From positions 124,001-188,000 of the forward strand of contig NZ_JAFEWE010000005.1 in NCBI RefSeq assembly GCF_017355785.1: 64,000 nt of DNA, given 5' to 3'. Every line of letters begins with the position of its first letter. Positions within the stretch are counted from its first letter, which is position 1. The notes beneath the pieces are model-generated. The model was not told the DNA's origin. It did no database searches and was given only the letters and a program-made list of their open reading frames with translations. The stretch is from Desertivirga arenae (lineage in GTDB: Bacteria > Bacteroidota > Bacteroidia > Sphingobacteriales > Sphingobacteriaceae). A program made the position numbers and the translations under genes. Below are positions 17,735 to 26,900 of the stretch, in pieces.

Positions 17735-18295
17735 TCAGGTACGGTCACGTATAAATCTTGCGGGTGTTCCGGCCCATATCTGATATTCGGGTATTGATTT
17801 GTTTACTACTGAACCTGCGCCAATCACGCTGCCTTTTCCGATACTTACACCTTTTAAAATCACACAACCAGCACCAATCCATACATCATCTCCTATTGCT
17901 ATGTCGCCTGTTAATACGGGCTGACTTGTCATTGTGTGATCTCTTAAAGTTCCATGACCAGCATCAACGAGTATCGTATAACTGGCAATCATACAATCGT
18001 TTCCAATGGTGATTTTACTACTGCAGTTAAACTCACATCTTCTGCCGATAAATGCTCTGTCTCCAATTTGAATAGATGGCCCTGGTTCAAAAGGCTTGGC
18101 TACTCCAAATAGCACTTCGTCTTGTATGTGGCAATCCTTTCCTATCGCAACTTGCTTTGGCCACTCACATAATATTTTACCAAGTGTACCGCCTTCGGCT
18201 ATCTGCAAGCCTAAGGCTTTATAATAATTGCGCCGCCATTGAAGTGCTACTCTATTTAATTTAGCTCTGACTAATGCAATTTGAGGATGCTTCAT
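17735..18295 (-). CDS. Left-handed beta-helix acyltransferase
   Basis: A hexapeptide-repeat acyltransferase, 186 residues from the ATG at 18295 (the frame continues to a GTG at 18325). Turns include IQIGDRAFIGRRCEFNC, KITIGNDCMIASYTIL and SIGKGSVIGAGSVVNKSI. The catalytic His is in LVDAGHGTLRDHTM. The protein closes with IWAGTPARFIRDR, the family's standard end. It should transfer an acetyl group to a sugar hydroxyl in the cytoplasm. It is the acyltransferase nearest the start of the biosynthetic part of the cluster, between the flippase gene and the DPD-motif pair. Confidence 0.86.
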   Translation of the reverse strand: MKHPQIALVRAKLNRVALQWRRNYYKALGLQIAEGGTLGKILCEWPKQVAIGKDCHIQDEVLFGVAKPFEPGPSIQIGDRAFIGRRCEFNCSSKITIGNDCMIASYTILVDAGHGTLRDHTMTSQPVLTGDIAIGDDVWIGAGCVILKGVSIGKGSVIGAGSVVNKSIPEYQIWAGTPARFIRDRT

Positions 18296-18346
18296 GTACC
18301 ATTTTTTATTTACTTGAGTTAACACTCAACTGGCTCTTACCGTAAT

Positions 18347-19657
18347 TCAATCCTTTACTGCTTCGTCACTTTTCATAACTATAACTTTGTAAATGAAAAA
18401 GCCAAAAAGCATTACAAAACCTGTCAGGGTTACGATGATTGAGTAGATAAGAACATTTTTTGTATTGGATAAATCCATGAGTGCTAGCAAAAGCACCTGC
18501 ACACCGATATTGCCCATGATGTGCAGGGCCGGAGGTAAAACCCATCCCCTTGCGTTAGTAAGGGTATAGCTTAATCCTCCCATCATTGCTATGCACGAAG
18601 AAACTGTCATTAAGATAACTTCAAGATTCAAACCCTGATAGTTGTGCCCCAGAATCAGTAAGACTTCACCGGGAAACATATATACTGCCCCCACAATGAA
18701 TATGCTTATTCCTGTTAGCACAGCCTGAATTTGCATAAACTTGGATAGCAAACTCTTCTTATCATTTCCTAATCTTGCAAAACGAGGGATGATCAATGCA
18801 GAAAACAAAGTACTGATAACATTTAAAACAACTGTTAACCTGCTTAATGCGCCAACTTCAGCAACTGCTTTTGTCGATCCAAAGAAGGATACCAGCCAGA
18901 TCGTAATCTGCCCTGATACACAGAAATAGATCGCTCCAGGCAATATTCGCCTCACCATAAGAAGAAGCTCTTCGCTTACTCGCTTACTTTTTTGTTGTGT
19001 TAGGTCGGCGTAATCAGCAGCGATTTCTTTCAGTTTTATATTACCTATTATTCTGGGAATGCCATTACCAATGATTGCAATGGCAGTTAACGGGAACACA
19101 AATAAGGAAAGAGTGATCAGCACCAGGCGCATAATACTTACCATAACCTGATTTTTTTGTAATCGCCCTATATCCTGATGAAGCTTGGAAGGAACTTCCA
19201 AAAGACTGTCTGATAATGCGGCAAAAAAAGCCGGGATTAGGGAGAGTACTATCATGATTGAACTTAACCAACTGGCATCGTGCTCTCTTAGTAAATAAAA
19301 CAGGACGGGTGTCACGACGATCAGACTCATCAGTGCAAATTTCTTACGAAGCTGCAAGCCGGTGACTATTACTTCTCCAAGTTTGTCAGATTCCTTCCAA
19401 ACTTTACCACCCTGAGCCATCACTCCTGCAGAAATACCCCCGTCGGCAAGAACAGTAAGCGTACCCAGCATGGTATTGGCTAAAGTATAAAGTGCGTATT
19501 CCTGAGTTGGTAACAGGCGGATAATAAGAATGCCACTAATTAACCCAATTGCCTGAATCAGTATTTGAGCTGATCCCGCGATTGTAATTAATCGCCCCCA
19601 TTCAAATACCTTTGAATATCCTGGCCTGGTAATAATATTATTTAAAGCTGCTCTCAT
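18347..19657 (-). CDS. Wzx-like polysaccharide repeat-unit flippase
   Basis: A 436-residue membrane protein with about twelve hydrophobic segments, of the MATE/MOP-type polysaccharide biosynthesis family. The start GSAQILIQAIGLISGILIIR with LLPTQEYALYTLANT is the characteristic first helix pair. It is expected to flip the undecaprenyl-linked repeat unit from the cytoplasmic to the periplasmic leaflet for polymerisation. The frame begins at a TTG (19660) directly before the ATG at 19657. It lies 18 bases after the UpxY gene. The presence of a flippase together with an ABC exporter in one cluster is discussed under findings. Confidence 0.85.
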   Translation of the reverse strand: MRAALNNIITRPGYSKVFEWGRLITIAGSAQILIQAIGLISGILIIRLLPTQEYALYTLANTMLGTLTVLADGGISAGVMAQGGKVWKESDKLGEVIVTGLQLRKKFALMSLIVVTPVLFYLLREHDASWLSSIMIVLSLIPAFFAALSDSLLEVPSKLHQDIGRLQKNQVMVSIMRLVLITLSLFVFPLTAIAIIGNGIPRIIGNIKLKEIAADYADLTQQKSKRVSEELLLMVRRILPGAIYFCVSGQITIWLVSFFGSTKAVAEVGALSRLTVVLNVISTLFSALIIPRFARLGNDKKSLLSKFMQIQAVLTGISIFIVGAVYMFPGEVLLILGHNYQGLNLEVILMTVSSCIAMMGGLSYTLTNARGWVLPPALHIMGNIGVQVLLLALMDLSNTKNVLIYSIIVTLTGFVMLFGFFIYKVIVMKSDEAVKD

Positions 19658-19675
19658 CAAATTTCCCTGTTCTAC

Positions 19676-20215
19676 CTAGCAATACTGGAATACTGTATCG
19701 TTTCCCGGCTCCTTATAAATATTTCCAAGAACCTCTACGTAGTCTTTGCTAACCTCCGCAACAAGAGCACAACCAATAGAGGGAAGCTCCACTTTCACGG
19801 TTCTCTTATTCACATTGATGATATGGCCTTCCATGTTCATGAAAGATCCGGCAGTGATTCTGACAACAGCATTATTTCTGATTGCTGTTCTTTCCAGTTG
19901 AACATTGGTAGCTTCTTTCAGAAAATCCTTAATAGTAATGATTTCGCTATCGTGTATTACAGCTGGTTTACCCAACCAATAAACAAAATTGACTAGTCCG
20001 GGAACCTGCCTGATAGCCGAATGCTGTTTCAGATTCATCTTAACGAAAACATAAGAAGTGAAAAGAGGCTCTTCTACAACTTTACGTCTATCGCTCCACT
20101 GCTTTACTACTCTATTTAGGGGGCAGTAATTTTCAATGCCAATAGCAGAAAGGCTGTCAGCTACTTTTTTTTCGAATCTCGGCTTTGTATAAACGGCGTA
20201 CCAGTTTGTTTTCAT
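19676..20215 (-). CDS. UpxY-type NusG/RfaH paralogue, locus-specific transcription antiterminator
   Basis: A 179-residue NusG-family protein. The NGN domain (about 1-110) begins with NWYAVYTKPRFEKKVADSL and contains CPLNR, EEPLFTSYVFVKM and RQVPGLVNFVYWLGKPAVI, all typical of the UpxY/RfaH branch; the KOW domain (about 125-170) reads RITAGSFMNMEGHIINVN. In Bacteroides, UpxY proteins bind elongating RNA polymerase and suppress premature termination in their own polysaccharide operon, and that role is expected here for the long downstream run of genes. Unusually for such a regulator it is the third gene, after the Wza- and Wzc-like genes. Its 5' leader of 256 bases is described separately. Confidence 0.9.
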   Translation of the reverse strand: MKTNWYAVYTKPRFEKKVADSLSAIGIENYCPLNRVVKQWSDRRKVVEEPLFTSYVFVKMNLKQHSAIRQVPGLVNFVYWLGKPAVIHDSEIITIKDFLKEATNVQLERTAIRNNAVVRITAGSFMNMEGHIINVNKRTVKVELPSIGCALVAEVSKDYVEVLGNIYKEPGNDTVFQYC

Positions 20216-20471
20216 AGCGTTTTTGTTAAGGAAACCTCAGGGCTTCGCCCGGTCAGTCACATTTTGTTTTTTGACTAACTGGGCATCTATCTCTGAAAAG
20301 GTAATGTTTGTCGCTTTATCCGTTAATAAAGCCTTGTCAACTGCACGGTGTCTTATCAGCCTAAGCAGAATAAGCATATTTTGAGGGTCACTTCCAGGGC
20401 AAAGAATTCCCTGCAGCCGTAATTTTACAGCTGTTTATTGTAACAGAATGTCAATTTTGACTTAAGCTCTG
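20216..20471 (-). promoter_or_regulatory. 256-base leader before the UpxY gene with inverted repeats and a possible 46-codon ORF
   Basis: Between the Wzc-like and UpxY genes, read on the minus strand. An inverted repeat 20414-20422 / 20425-20433 (CAGCTGTAA with TTACGGCTG, one G-U pair) could form an RNA hairpin soon after the Wzc stop codon. A second small hairpin, GGGC-GAA-GCCC, lies at 20240-20250, about 25 bases before the UpxY ATG; it contains the GCGAAGC mini-hairpin sequence. An ATG at 20377 opens a 46-codon frame ending at 20237 (MLILLRLIRHRAV...) with no recognisable family, so it is not called as a gene. An UpxY loading or pause element is a reasonable guess but unproven. Confidence 0.35.
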
Positions 20472-22829
20472 CTAGAAACGCTGGAGAAAATTGTATGCCA
20501 TTTTATTGAAGGCGAATGATTTCGATTTGCTTTCCACGTAGTAATTCGTATCGTAGTTATATCCGTATCCATACCTAGCGCGCTGAATAGCATTGAACAC
20601 AATATTTACGTTTGGCAAACGATCTGTGCTTACCAGCTCACGGATAAAGCTTAACTCATCTTTACTTGTAACGCCTTGTCTTATAACATAAAGAGTAATG
20701 TCGCTTAAACGTGCCAGGATTAAGGCATCTGTAACTAAATGTAAAGGAGGGCTATCGATAATAACGTCATCATAATTCTTGCGCAACAGCTCGAATAATT
20801 GAGTTAACTTATTACTTTCCAGTAATTCAGAAGGATTTGGCAACATTGTACCACATCCAATTACATCAAGGTGTGTATAAGATGTTTTTTGAACAATTTC
20901 TGATTCTGACGCCCGGCCACTGATCCAATCGGTGATGCCTGGGCGCTCTACCGGTAAATCAAATAAATGCAACACCTTTGGCTTTCTCAGATCCAACTCA
21001 AGAATTACCGTTTTCCGACCAGCCAAAGCAAGTGAAGCTCCCATGTTTGAACTTATAAAGCTCTTTCCTTCGTTCCCTACGCTTGATGTAACCAATGTTA
21101 CCCTGCCTGTCTTTAACTGATGCAGATAATATAAGTTACTGCGTAAATATTTAAATTGCTCAGCGAGTGCTGTCCGTAGATTAGCCGTTACAACAAGAGG
21201 ATTGTTGGATCTTTCATAAACTGTTTCTGCAATTACTGGTAGTTCAAGCTCTTCCTCAATCTCAGCTTTACTAATCACCTTATCATTCAGGGTGTTTCGT
21301 CCAAATATGATCCCAGCCGGAATAACTAGCCCTAGTAGAAAGCAAATTGCATAGACCTGAGCAGTAGCAGGACTTTTTGCACCAGTTGGTCTTGCCATAT
21401 TAATTACCCGGGCATCTACTAAAGTTGATGCGTAGCTTAGCGAGATTTGCTCTCTTTTCTTAAGCAGGTATACGTAAAGATCTTCCTTGATGCTTTGCAT
21501 CCGCTTCATGTCTACCAATTCTCTTTCCTGAGAAGGAATATTTTTGATAGAAGTCTCAAATTTTGAGTTGTAAGCTACCAGGTTTTCCCTTGTGCTTACC
21601 AAGGATTGGCGAATATTTGAAATGCTATTCTTTATAGATCTCTTGGTGGTGGCAATCTGACTTTTAATAGGATCAAAGATCGGGCTGTTCTCTGGAGTAG
21701 AAGCTGTTAGCCTATCCCTTTCAAGCTCCAATTCTGATAATTTCCCAATCAGGTTATTTAAAATAGGATCTGTTAATCCAACTGTAGCAGCGTTAGTAAT
21801 GCTTTCATTTGCATTCATCGAGCTTTCTACTTTTTTTATGATATCTAACTGTACATCTATTTCATTTAGTTTAGCATCGCTGTTTTGCACTCCTGCTAAA
21901 TAAGCCTGAGATTCTGAAGTGATGTCTGTCAAACCCTGACTGCTACGAAAACCTACAACCTTATTTTGAGCCTGATTTAATTCTTTGCTTAATGACTCTA
22001 AACGCTGATCTATGAAATTAAGAGTACCGCGGGTCAATTGGTCCTTATCGGAAATCGAAGCCTCATTGTAATATCTCATAACGCCATTCAAAATATCCTC
22101 TCCTCTCTGAGGCACCGTTTCATTAATGGTTAAATTAACAAATGGCGTAGATTTATTTTGAAGGGATGTTTTTATCATGGATTGGTACCGGGAAGCAGCT
22201 ACGTCAGGATGAACAATAGACATCGTAATAGTTGAACCCTGATAAGAATCAAAATTTTCAGCAGGTACAAGTTTCCATTTTCCAAAGGAGCTTGTCAAAA
22301 CAGTATTGAAGGGTAGTTCAGTTACGCTCCCATCCTCCCTTTTAATGGTAAAGCTTTTATTATTACTTAGGTGGATATTTAAAGCTTGTGCAGAAAATCC
22401 TTCTTTTGGCGCAATCATCACAAGCTTAACGGGCGAAGATTTATACAGTTCTCTGCCGGAAAAAGCTGTTTTTTGCTCATATGAGACATTCAACTGCAGT
22501 TCTTCAACAACTTTGCTAACAATGTCTAAAGACTTGATAAACTCCATCTCATTGTCTACAACTTTAGAACCCTGCGCAACATTAATCTCCTGCAATACAT
22601 ATTTATCGTCAGCAGACTGGTTCTCATCTTTAATTAAGATAGTGGATTTAACTTCGTACAAAGGCTTTGTTGTACGGAGATAATAGTAGGCAATACCTAG
22701 TGTAACACAAAGGCCTAATAAAAACAGGGGCCAGTGATAAACATACTTTAGGAAGCTTTCCTTAAAAGAGAGCGTAGATCTCTTATACTCAAAGGGAAGT
22801 TCTGAGGAAATCGTTGATTGATTTTTCAT
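20472..22829 (-). CDS. Wzc-like chain-length regulator fused to BY-kinase
   Basis: A 785-residue inner-membrane protein that controls polymerisation and export of the polysaccharide through tyrosine autophosphorylation. Layout: cytoplasmic start, first membrane helix at about 34-52, Wzz and coiled-coil periplasmic part (about 55-500, with GNVL-like PQRGEDILNGVMRYYNEA), second helix at VYAICFLLGLVIPAGIIFG, then the kinase. Kinase motifs are Walker A SSVGNEGKS, Walker A' VILELDLRKP and Walker B VIIDSPP. The C-terminal tail carries a tyrosine cluster (RYGYGYNYDTNYY), the phosphorylation site in this family. Sixty-six bases separate it from the Wza-like gene, its envelope partner. Both halves fused in one chain is the proteobacterial/Bacteroidota arrangement. 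Confidence 0.92.
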   Translation of the reverse strand: MKNQSTISSELPFEYKRSTLSFKESFLKYVYHWPLFLLGLCVTLGIAYYYLRTTKPLYEVKSTILIKDENQSADDKYVLQEINVAQGSKVVDNEMEFIKSLDIVSKVVEELQLNVSYEQKTAFSGRELYKSSPVKLVMIAPKEGFSAQALNIHLSNNKSFTIKREDGSVTELPFNTVLTSSFGKWKLVPAENFDSYQGSTITMSIVHPDVAASRYQSMIKTSLQNKSTPFVNLTINETVPQRGEDILNGVMRYYNEASISDKDQLTRGTLNFIDQRLESLSKELNQAQNKVVGFRSSQGLTDITSESQAYLAGVQNSDAKLNEIDVQLDIIKKVESSMNANESITNAATVGLTDPILNNLIGKLSELELERDRLTASTPENSPIFDPIKSQIATTKRSIKNSISNIRQSLVSTRENLVAYNSKFETSIKNIPSQERELVDMKRMQSIKEDLYVYLLKKREQISLSYASTLVDARVINMARPTGAKSPATAQVYAICFLLGLVIPAGIIFGRNTLNDKVISKAEIEEELELPVIAETVYERSNNPLVVTANLRTALAEQFKYLRSNLYYLHQLKTGRVTLVTSSVGNEGKSFISSNMGASLALAGRKTVILELDLRKPKVLHLFDLPVERPGITDWISGRASESEIVQKTSYTHLDVIGCGTMLPNPSELLESNKLTQLFELLRKNYDDVIIDSPPLHLVTDALILARLSDITLYVIRQGVTSKDELSFIRELVSTDRLPNVNIVFNAIQRARYGYGYNYDTNYYVESKSKSFAFNKMAYNFLQRF

Positions 22830-22895
22830 AGGGGTAAGATTTTAAAGGTAGATAAGTACAGGAACCTTATTCTGTAAGCAACAGAAAGTTTTATA

Positions 22896-23642
22896 TTATC
22901 TCGTTAGTAGTAAACCTAAGCTCACAAATATTGCAGCAACTGATATTACTAATGATGTGACCTTTGGCGCCTTTTCATAAGCAGCATAAGCAGCCTTTCC
23001 AGGTTTCACATAAATAACATCGTTCTTTTGCAAATAAAAGTCGGGGGAATTAAAAACTTTTTTAGAGGTCAAATCAATTTTACTAAACGTTTTCTCCCCA
23101 TTCTTCTCACGGATCAACAGAACGTTATCCCTTTCAGCTGTAAGTCTCAAATCACCAGCTAAACCAAGAGCTTCAAGAATAGAAACGCGTTCTGAAGGTA
23201 TTGAGTAAACACCAGGTTTCTCTACATCTCCAAGTACCGAAATCTTGAAATCGGCTAGACGAACGTTAACCAACGGTTCTTTAACAACTTTTGAAAAGCT
23301 TTTTTCTAATACATTCTCAGCTTCATTTGTTGTCATACCTTCAACTTTAACCAATCCGATGAGCGGAACTTTTACCTGACCTGAATGATCAACAATAAAA
23401 CGGCTTTCGGCACCCTTTTCTGCCGATAATGAATGAGTATTTAGAGCTTCCTGATTGGCAGCTGTTACTTTAATTTCGAGAATATCATTTTTATTGATAA
23501 CAGGCTGAACATAAGCAGCTCCCGATATAGTTTTTTCTTCTGTGTTTAAGTCTTGGAAATATGGAACTTTCTTATAAGAACTGCAGGAATACAAGCTTCC
23601 CAAAATTACTACCCATATAAGGTGTGATAGTTTTTCATTCAT
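22896..23642 (-). CDS. Wza-like polysaccharide export lipoprotein
   Basis: A 248-residue outer-envelope protein, the first gene of the polysaccharide operon. The signal peptide ends in a lipobox LYSC with the lipidated Cys at residue 20. A Poly_export domain follows (INKNDILEIKV at about 50, to residue 130) and then a SLBB domain (ISVLGDVEKPGVYSIPSERV from about 130). The C-terminal hydrophobic segment VTSLVISVAAIFVSLGLLLT may insert into the outer membrane, as the Wza C-terminal helix does. With the Wzc-like protein it should form the trans-envelope export channel. Length is short compared with Wza (about 380) but usual for Bacteroidota. Confidence 0.92.
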   Translation of the reverse strand: MNEKLSHLIWVVILGSLYSCSSYKKVPYFQDLNTEEKTISGAAYVQPVINKNDILEIKVTAANQEALNTHSLSAEKGAESRFIVDHSGQVKVPLIGLVKVEGMTTNEAENVLEKSFSKVVKEPLVNVRLADFKISVLGDVEKPGVYSIPSERVSILEALGLAGDLRLTAERDNVLLIREKNGEKTFSKIDLTSKKVFNSPDFYLQKNDVIYVKPGKAAYAAYEKAPKVTSLVISVAAIFVSLGLLLTR

Positions 23643-23692
23643 AGATGTACGATTGTGGTAGAAATGCGTATTAATTATTCCAATATTAGCAA

Positions 23693-23726
23693 CAAAAGTT
23701 CACATTTTATACTCATTTATCAAAAA
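23693..23726 (-). promoter_or_regulatory. Candidate promoter of the polysaccharide operon
   Basis: On the minus strand a -33-like TTTTTG (complement of 23721-23726) and a -7-like AACTTTTG (complement of 23693-23700) are separated by 20 bases, the spacing used by the Bacteroidota sigma factor. The -7 box differs from TAnnTTTG at the first base. It lies about 50 bases before the Wza start codon. No better match was seen between the upstream hairpin and the gene. Confidence 0.4.
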
Positions 23727-23819
23727 TTAAAACTTTTACGATTTTTTTAAAAAAAGCAAAACAAATTACGATAAACTCAATCTCTAATCCTCCATCAGCA
23801 TATTTTTTAAGATAACTTC

Positions 23820-23853
23820 AAAAAAATACGTAACAATACTTAGTTACGTATTT
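23820..23853 (-). terminator. Intrinsic terminator-like hairpin upstream of the polysaccharide operon
   Basis: Perfect 11-bp inverted repeat AAATACGTAAC / GTTACGTATTT (23824-23834 with 23843-23853) with an 8-base loop. On the minus strand it is followed by a run of seven U (23820-23826). It lies about 105 bases after the stop of the T9SS cargo gene and about 180 bases before the Wza start. It most likely ends the cargo transcript. It could instead be an attenuator of the polysaccharide operon if a promoter exists above it. The rest of 23643-23957 is very A+T-rich with no gene seen. Confidence 0.65.
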
Positions 23854-23957
23854 CCCCCAAGTGAAAAAACTTGCATTAATTTTCATTAAAATCGTAAAGA
23901 TTCTTCGCGTTTACTGTAAAAACTGTAAACCAAAGCAAAAAAAACGGCTTTATTACC

Positions 23958-26900
23958 TTAATACTTAAGTACTTTAAACTGCTCTTTAATATATTTTCCG
24001 TTAATGTTAATAAAGTAAAAACCTGGTGTTAATAAAACTGCATTATTAAAACTGTAGGAGTAGCTTTTATTATCGATATCCAGCTCTCTATTTTCCAGCA
24101 CCTGGCCAAGTACATTTATCAGTTTTAGTCTAACTTTCTCCCCCAGATGATTTGAAAATTGAACACTTAAATTACTGGCAAAAGGATTTGGATAAGCTAC
24201 CACCCTTCTTTCTTCTGTGTCTCTTGTTCGACTATCCTGCGTCTCCGCTTCGGGAAAACCCAGGACCACCATTGAAGAAGAATTTTCATCTACATTCACC
24301 ACGTTAATGGTCAATAATTGCTCGTCATAAAACACCCCGTCAGAAACTCTTATTTTAACAACATAACTATTGTTCCCATCAAGATCTTTTGGCATTTCGT
24401 AATCCGGAGAAGATTTGAACGCAAGATTGCCGGTTTGGGGATCAATGAAAAACCAGTTCTTATCTTCCCCTCCACTAATAGAATAAGTAAGGTAGGCTAA
24501 ACTGCTGGCTGTAACTTTAGTCACCTGAAGCGTATTTTCAGCTACACTTAAAGTAGCGGCAACCGCATTCTGACTTGAAGTGATCACAGGCGCAGAAGCG
24601 TTATCGTTTAGAGACTCAACACTATATTTAAAACCCTCCAGCGAAATATTCCTATCGTAATTATTCCCATTGACAGCCGAAGTCCAAAAATAAAGCTGCA
24701 TTGCTTTTGGAGCTCTCCAATTGCTTAAAGGATCAAAAACCGTAGTGGTAACCGGTGCATATGTACCGTATTTAACTACAATACCAGAGGCAGAGGCACT
24801 AAGTTCTAATGGTTGAAAGGTACTGAGGACGGGTTTGATTAAATTTTGGGCGGCTTGGGCAATAACTTTGTCATTAGCATATATATATATCTGGTTTGTG
24901 GATCCATAAATTATTTTAGTATAAAATCTAACAATAACCTTTCCTGAATTATCAAGTACATCAAGGTAACTACCACCCCCCGTTTGGTTCTCGTAATTAC
25001 CATCGTAATTTACATTTCCCGTAATTTTCCAGCCAGTTATAGTACAAGGCACTGTGCCAAGATTTCTTGTTAAAGTATAGGATCCTGCAGTCTGACGAAA
25101 GCGTGTCGCCACATCAGGCGACTTCTGACTTAAACTGGACCGTACATTTGTTTTGACACTCCACCATTGAGCGTATGACAAAGTGTAGTCTTCATTTGCC
25201 AGGTTCCTCGTCCAACCATACATTCCATTTGGAAGTACTGAATTAACAGGCACCTTCTCCATCAAATCAATTCCCGAGGTATTATCTGTAGGATCGGCTG
25301 GAAATAAAGCAGAAGGAGGCACCACACCCTTTAATTGCCGGGCACTTGACCAAAGAAGAGATACAGAGGCGTTACCTGTTTTCTCGAAATACTCCAGGCG
25401 TATGGAATACATTTTTCCTGCAGTCATGGAAATGCTTGCGCTGTTTTCAGTCGCAATATTAGAGGCTGTCCACTTATCGATCAATAGCTTACCATCAACC
25501 CATAGTCTCACTCCTTCATCGGCTTTGGTATAGAAGGTATAGTTTTCAGTATATAAAGGTGAGATGTAACCAGTCCAGCTAACAGAAAAATTATCCGTAT
25601 TCTTGATATTCGTATTGGCAGGCTTACCACTAGACCAATCAAAGTTAACCAAACTATCTACCCTTACGCTTCTCTGGTTCACATTATCTAAATCAACGTC
25701 ATCATAATATTGCCCTAATAGCCCCCGCCCACCTGCATTCAATTCAACCGGTATTACACTTTCAGCAATACTATTAAGTCCATTAATTTTCCAGCGATGC
25801 ACCCCGCTATGAAAGCTCTCGTCATTATGGTATAAATAATAGGCAGTGCCAACTTTAACGATAGCAGGAGAAAAGCAGTTTCCTGCCATTCCAGCTGGCG
25901 CCTCTTCGTCTTTAACATCTACACCCACTGTTCCGAACTGACCTACGAACAATCCATTATCGTAAATATGATTCCATTTATTAGTCTGATTATTTTTCCA
26001 AAACTCTCCATTATAACCCCAGAAAATATTGCGCTCAAGGGCCATAGCGATACTACCCGCGTACTGAACCCCATTACCTATATCATAGCGCCCGTCCTTA
26101 GGAAACTCACCTGTATAATTTTTATGTGTACTGATCGCGGTTTTCCACTTCCAGCGGTTCTCTCCCAGGGCAACTCCTCCCAAGTGGTAAAAATCAGTAC
26201 CGTCTGTAGAAGGGAGCGAACCATTAAATGAAATCATAATATTGGAAGAAGTAATTTCACCTGATTGCCTTCTTGCACCGGAAGGAATAGGATCCATGGC
26301 AGTGGATGCAACCGACCCAAAGGTTTTTTCCGCCTCATATATGGGATTATTAGATGCATCAAAACCTAAAAAAGCTTTTTTCGACCATACTGCATTTCCG
26401 CCAGAATAAGCCTGTTTATATAATGATCCATCTTTAGCAAGGCTCCAGGTTAAGTCGGGTGTCTCCACTCCTGTAATTCGGATGGTACCACCATTCATCA
26501 ATTCTATTATCGAAAACTTGGTAGAAGCATTTCGTTGCATGGCGTAAGTTCTGCCATTACTCAGAGTAACCACACCCTTCAAACGCAAATACTGATTGTT
26601 TAAGCTGACCGGTACCGTATAGCCCCAATTTTTTACCAGCTTCCATGAATCATTATCGGCAGCCAAATTTTTAGTATAATCTACTGCAAATTCCAGATAG
26701 TTAGCAAATACACGATTAGGATTATTTGAATCCACTCCCATAACATACGTACGGGGCAGATACATGACTCTTTTAACGAAAGTACGTGCCGGAGAATATT
26801 GTTGCATCCTGCAGTTACCACTATCTCCTATCCAGAAGGAACCGTCACTCTGAAATGTAATAAAGCTGAATACCCTTTTATCTACATCTTCAAAATAAAA

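Noticed and set aside
20237-20377. 46-codon frame in the UpxY leader as a definite gene
   Set aside because: No family and the sequence is shared with possible RNA structure; only noted in the leader entry.
23909-23930. GTTTAC/GTAAAC inverted repeat as an operator
   Set aside because: Only six bases per arm in an A+T-rich stretch; within chance expectation.
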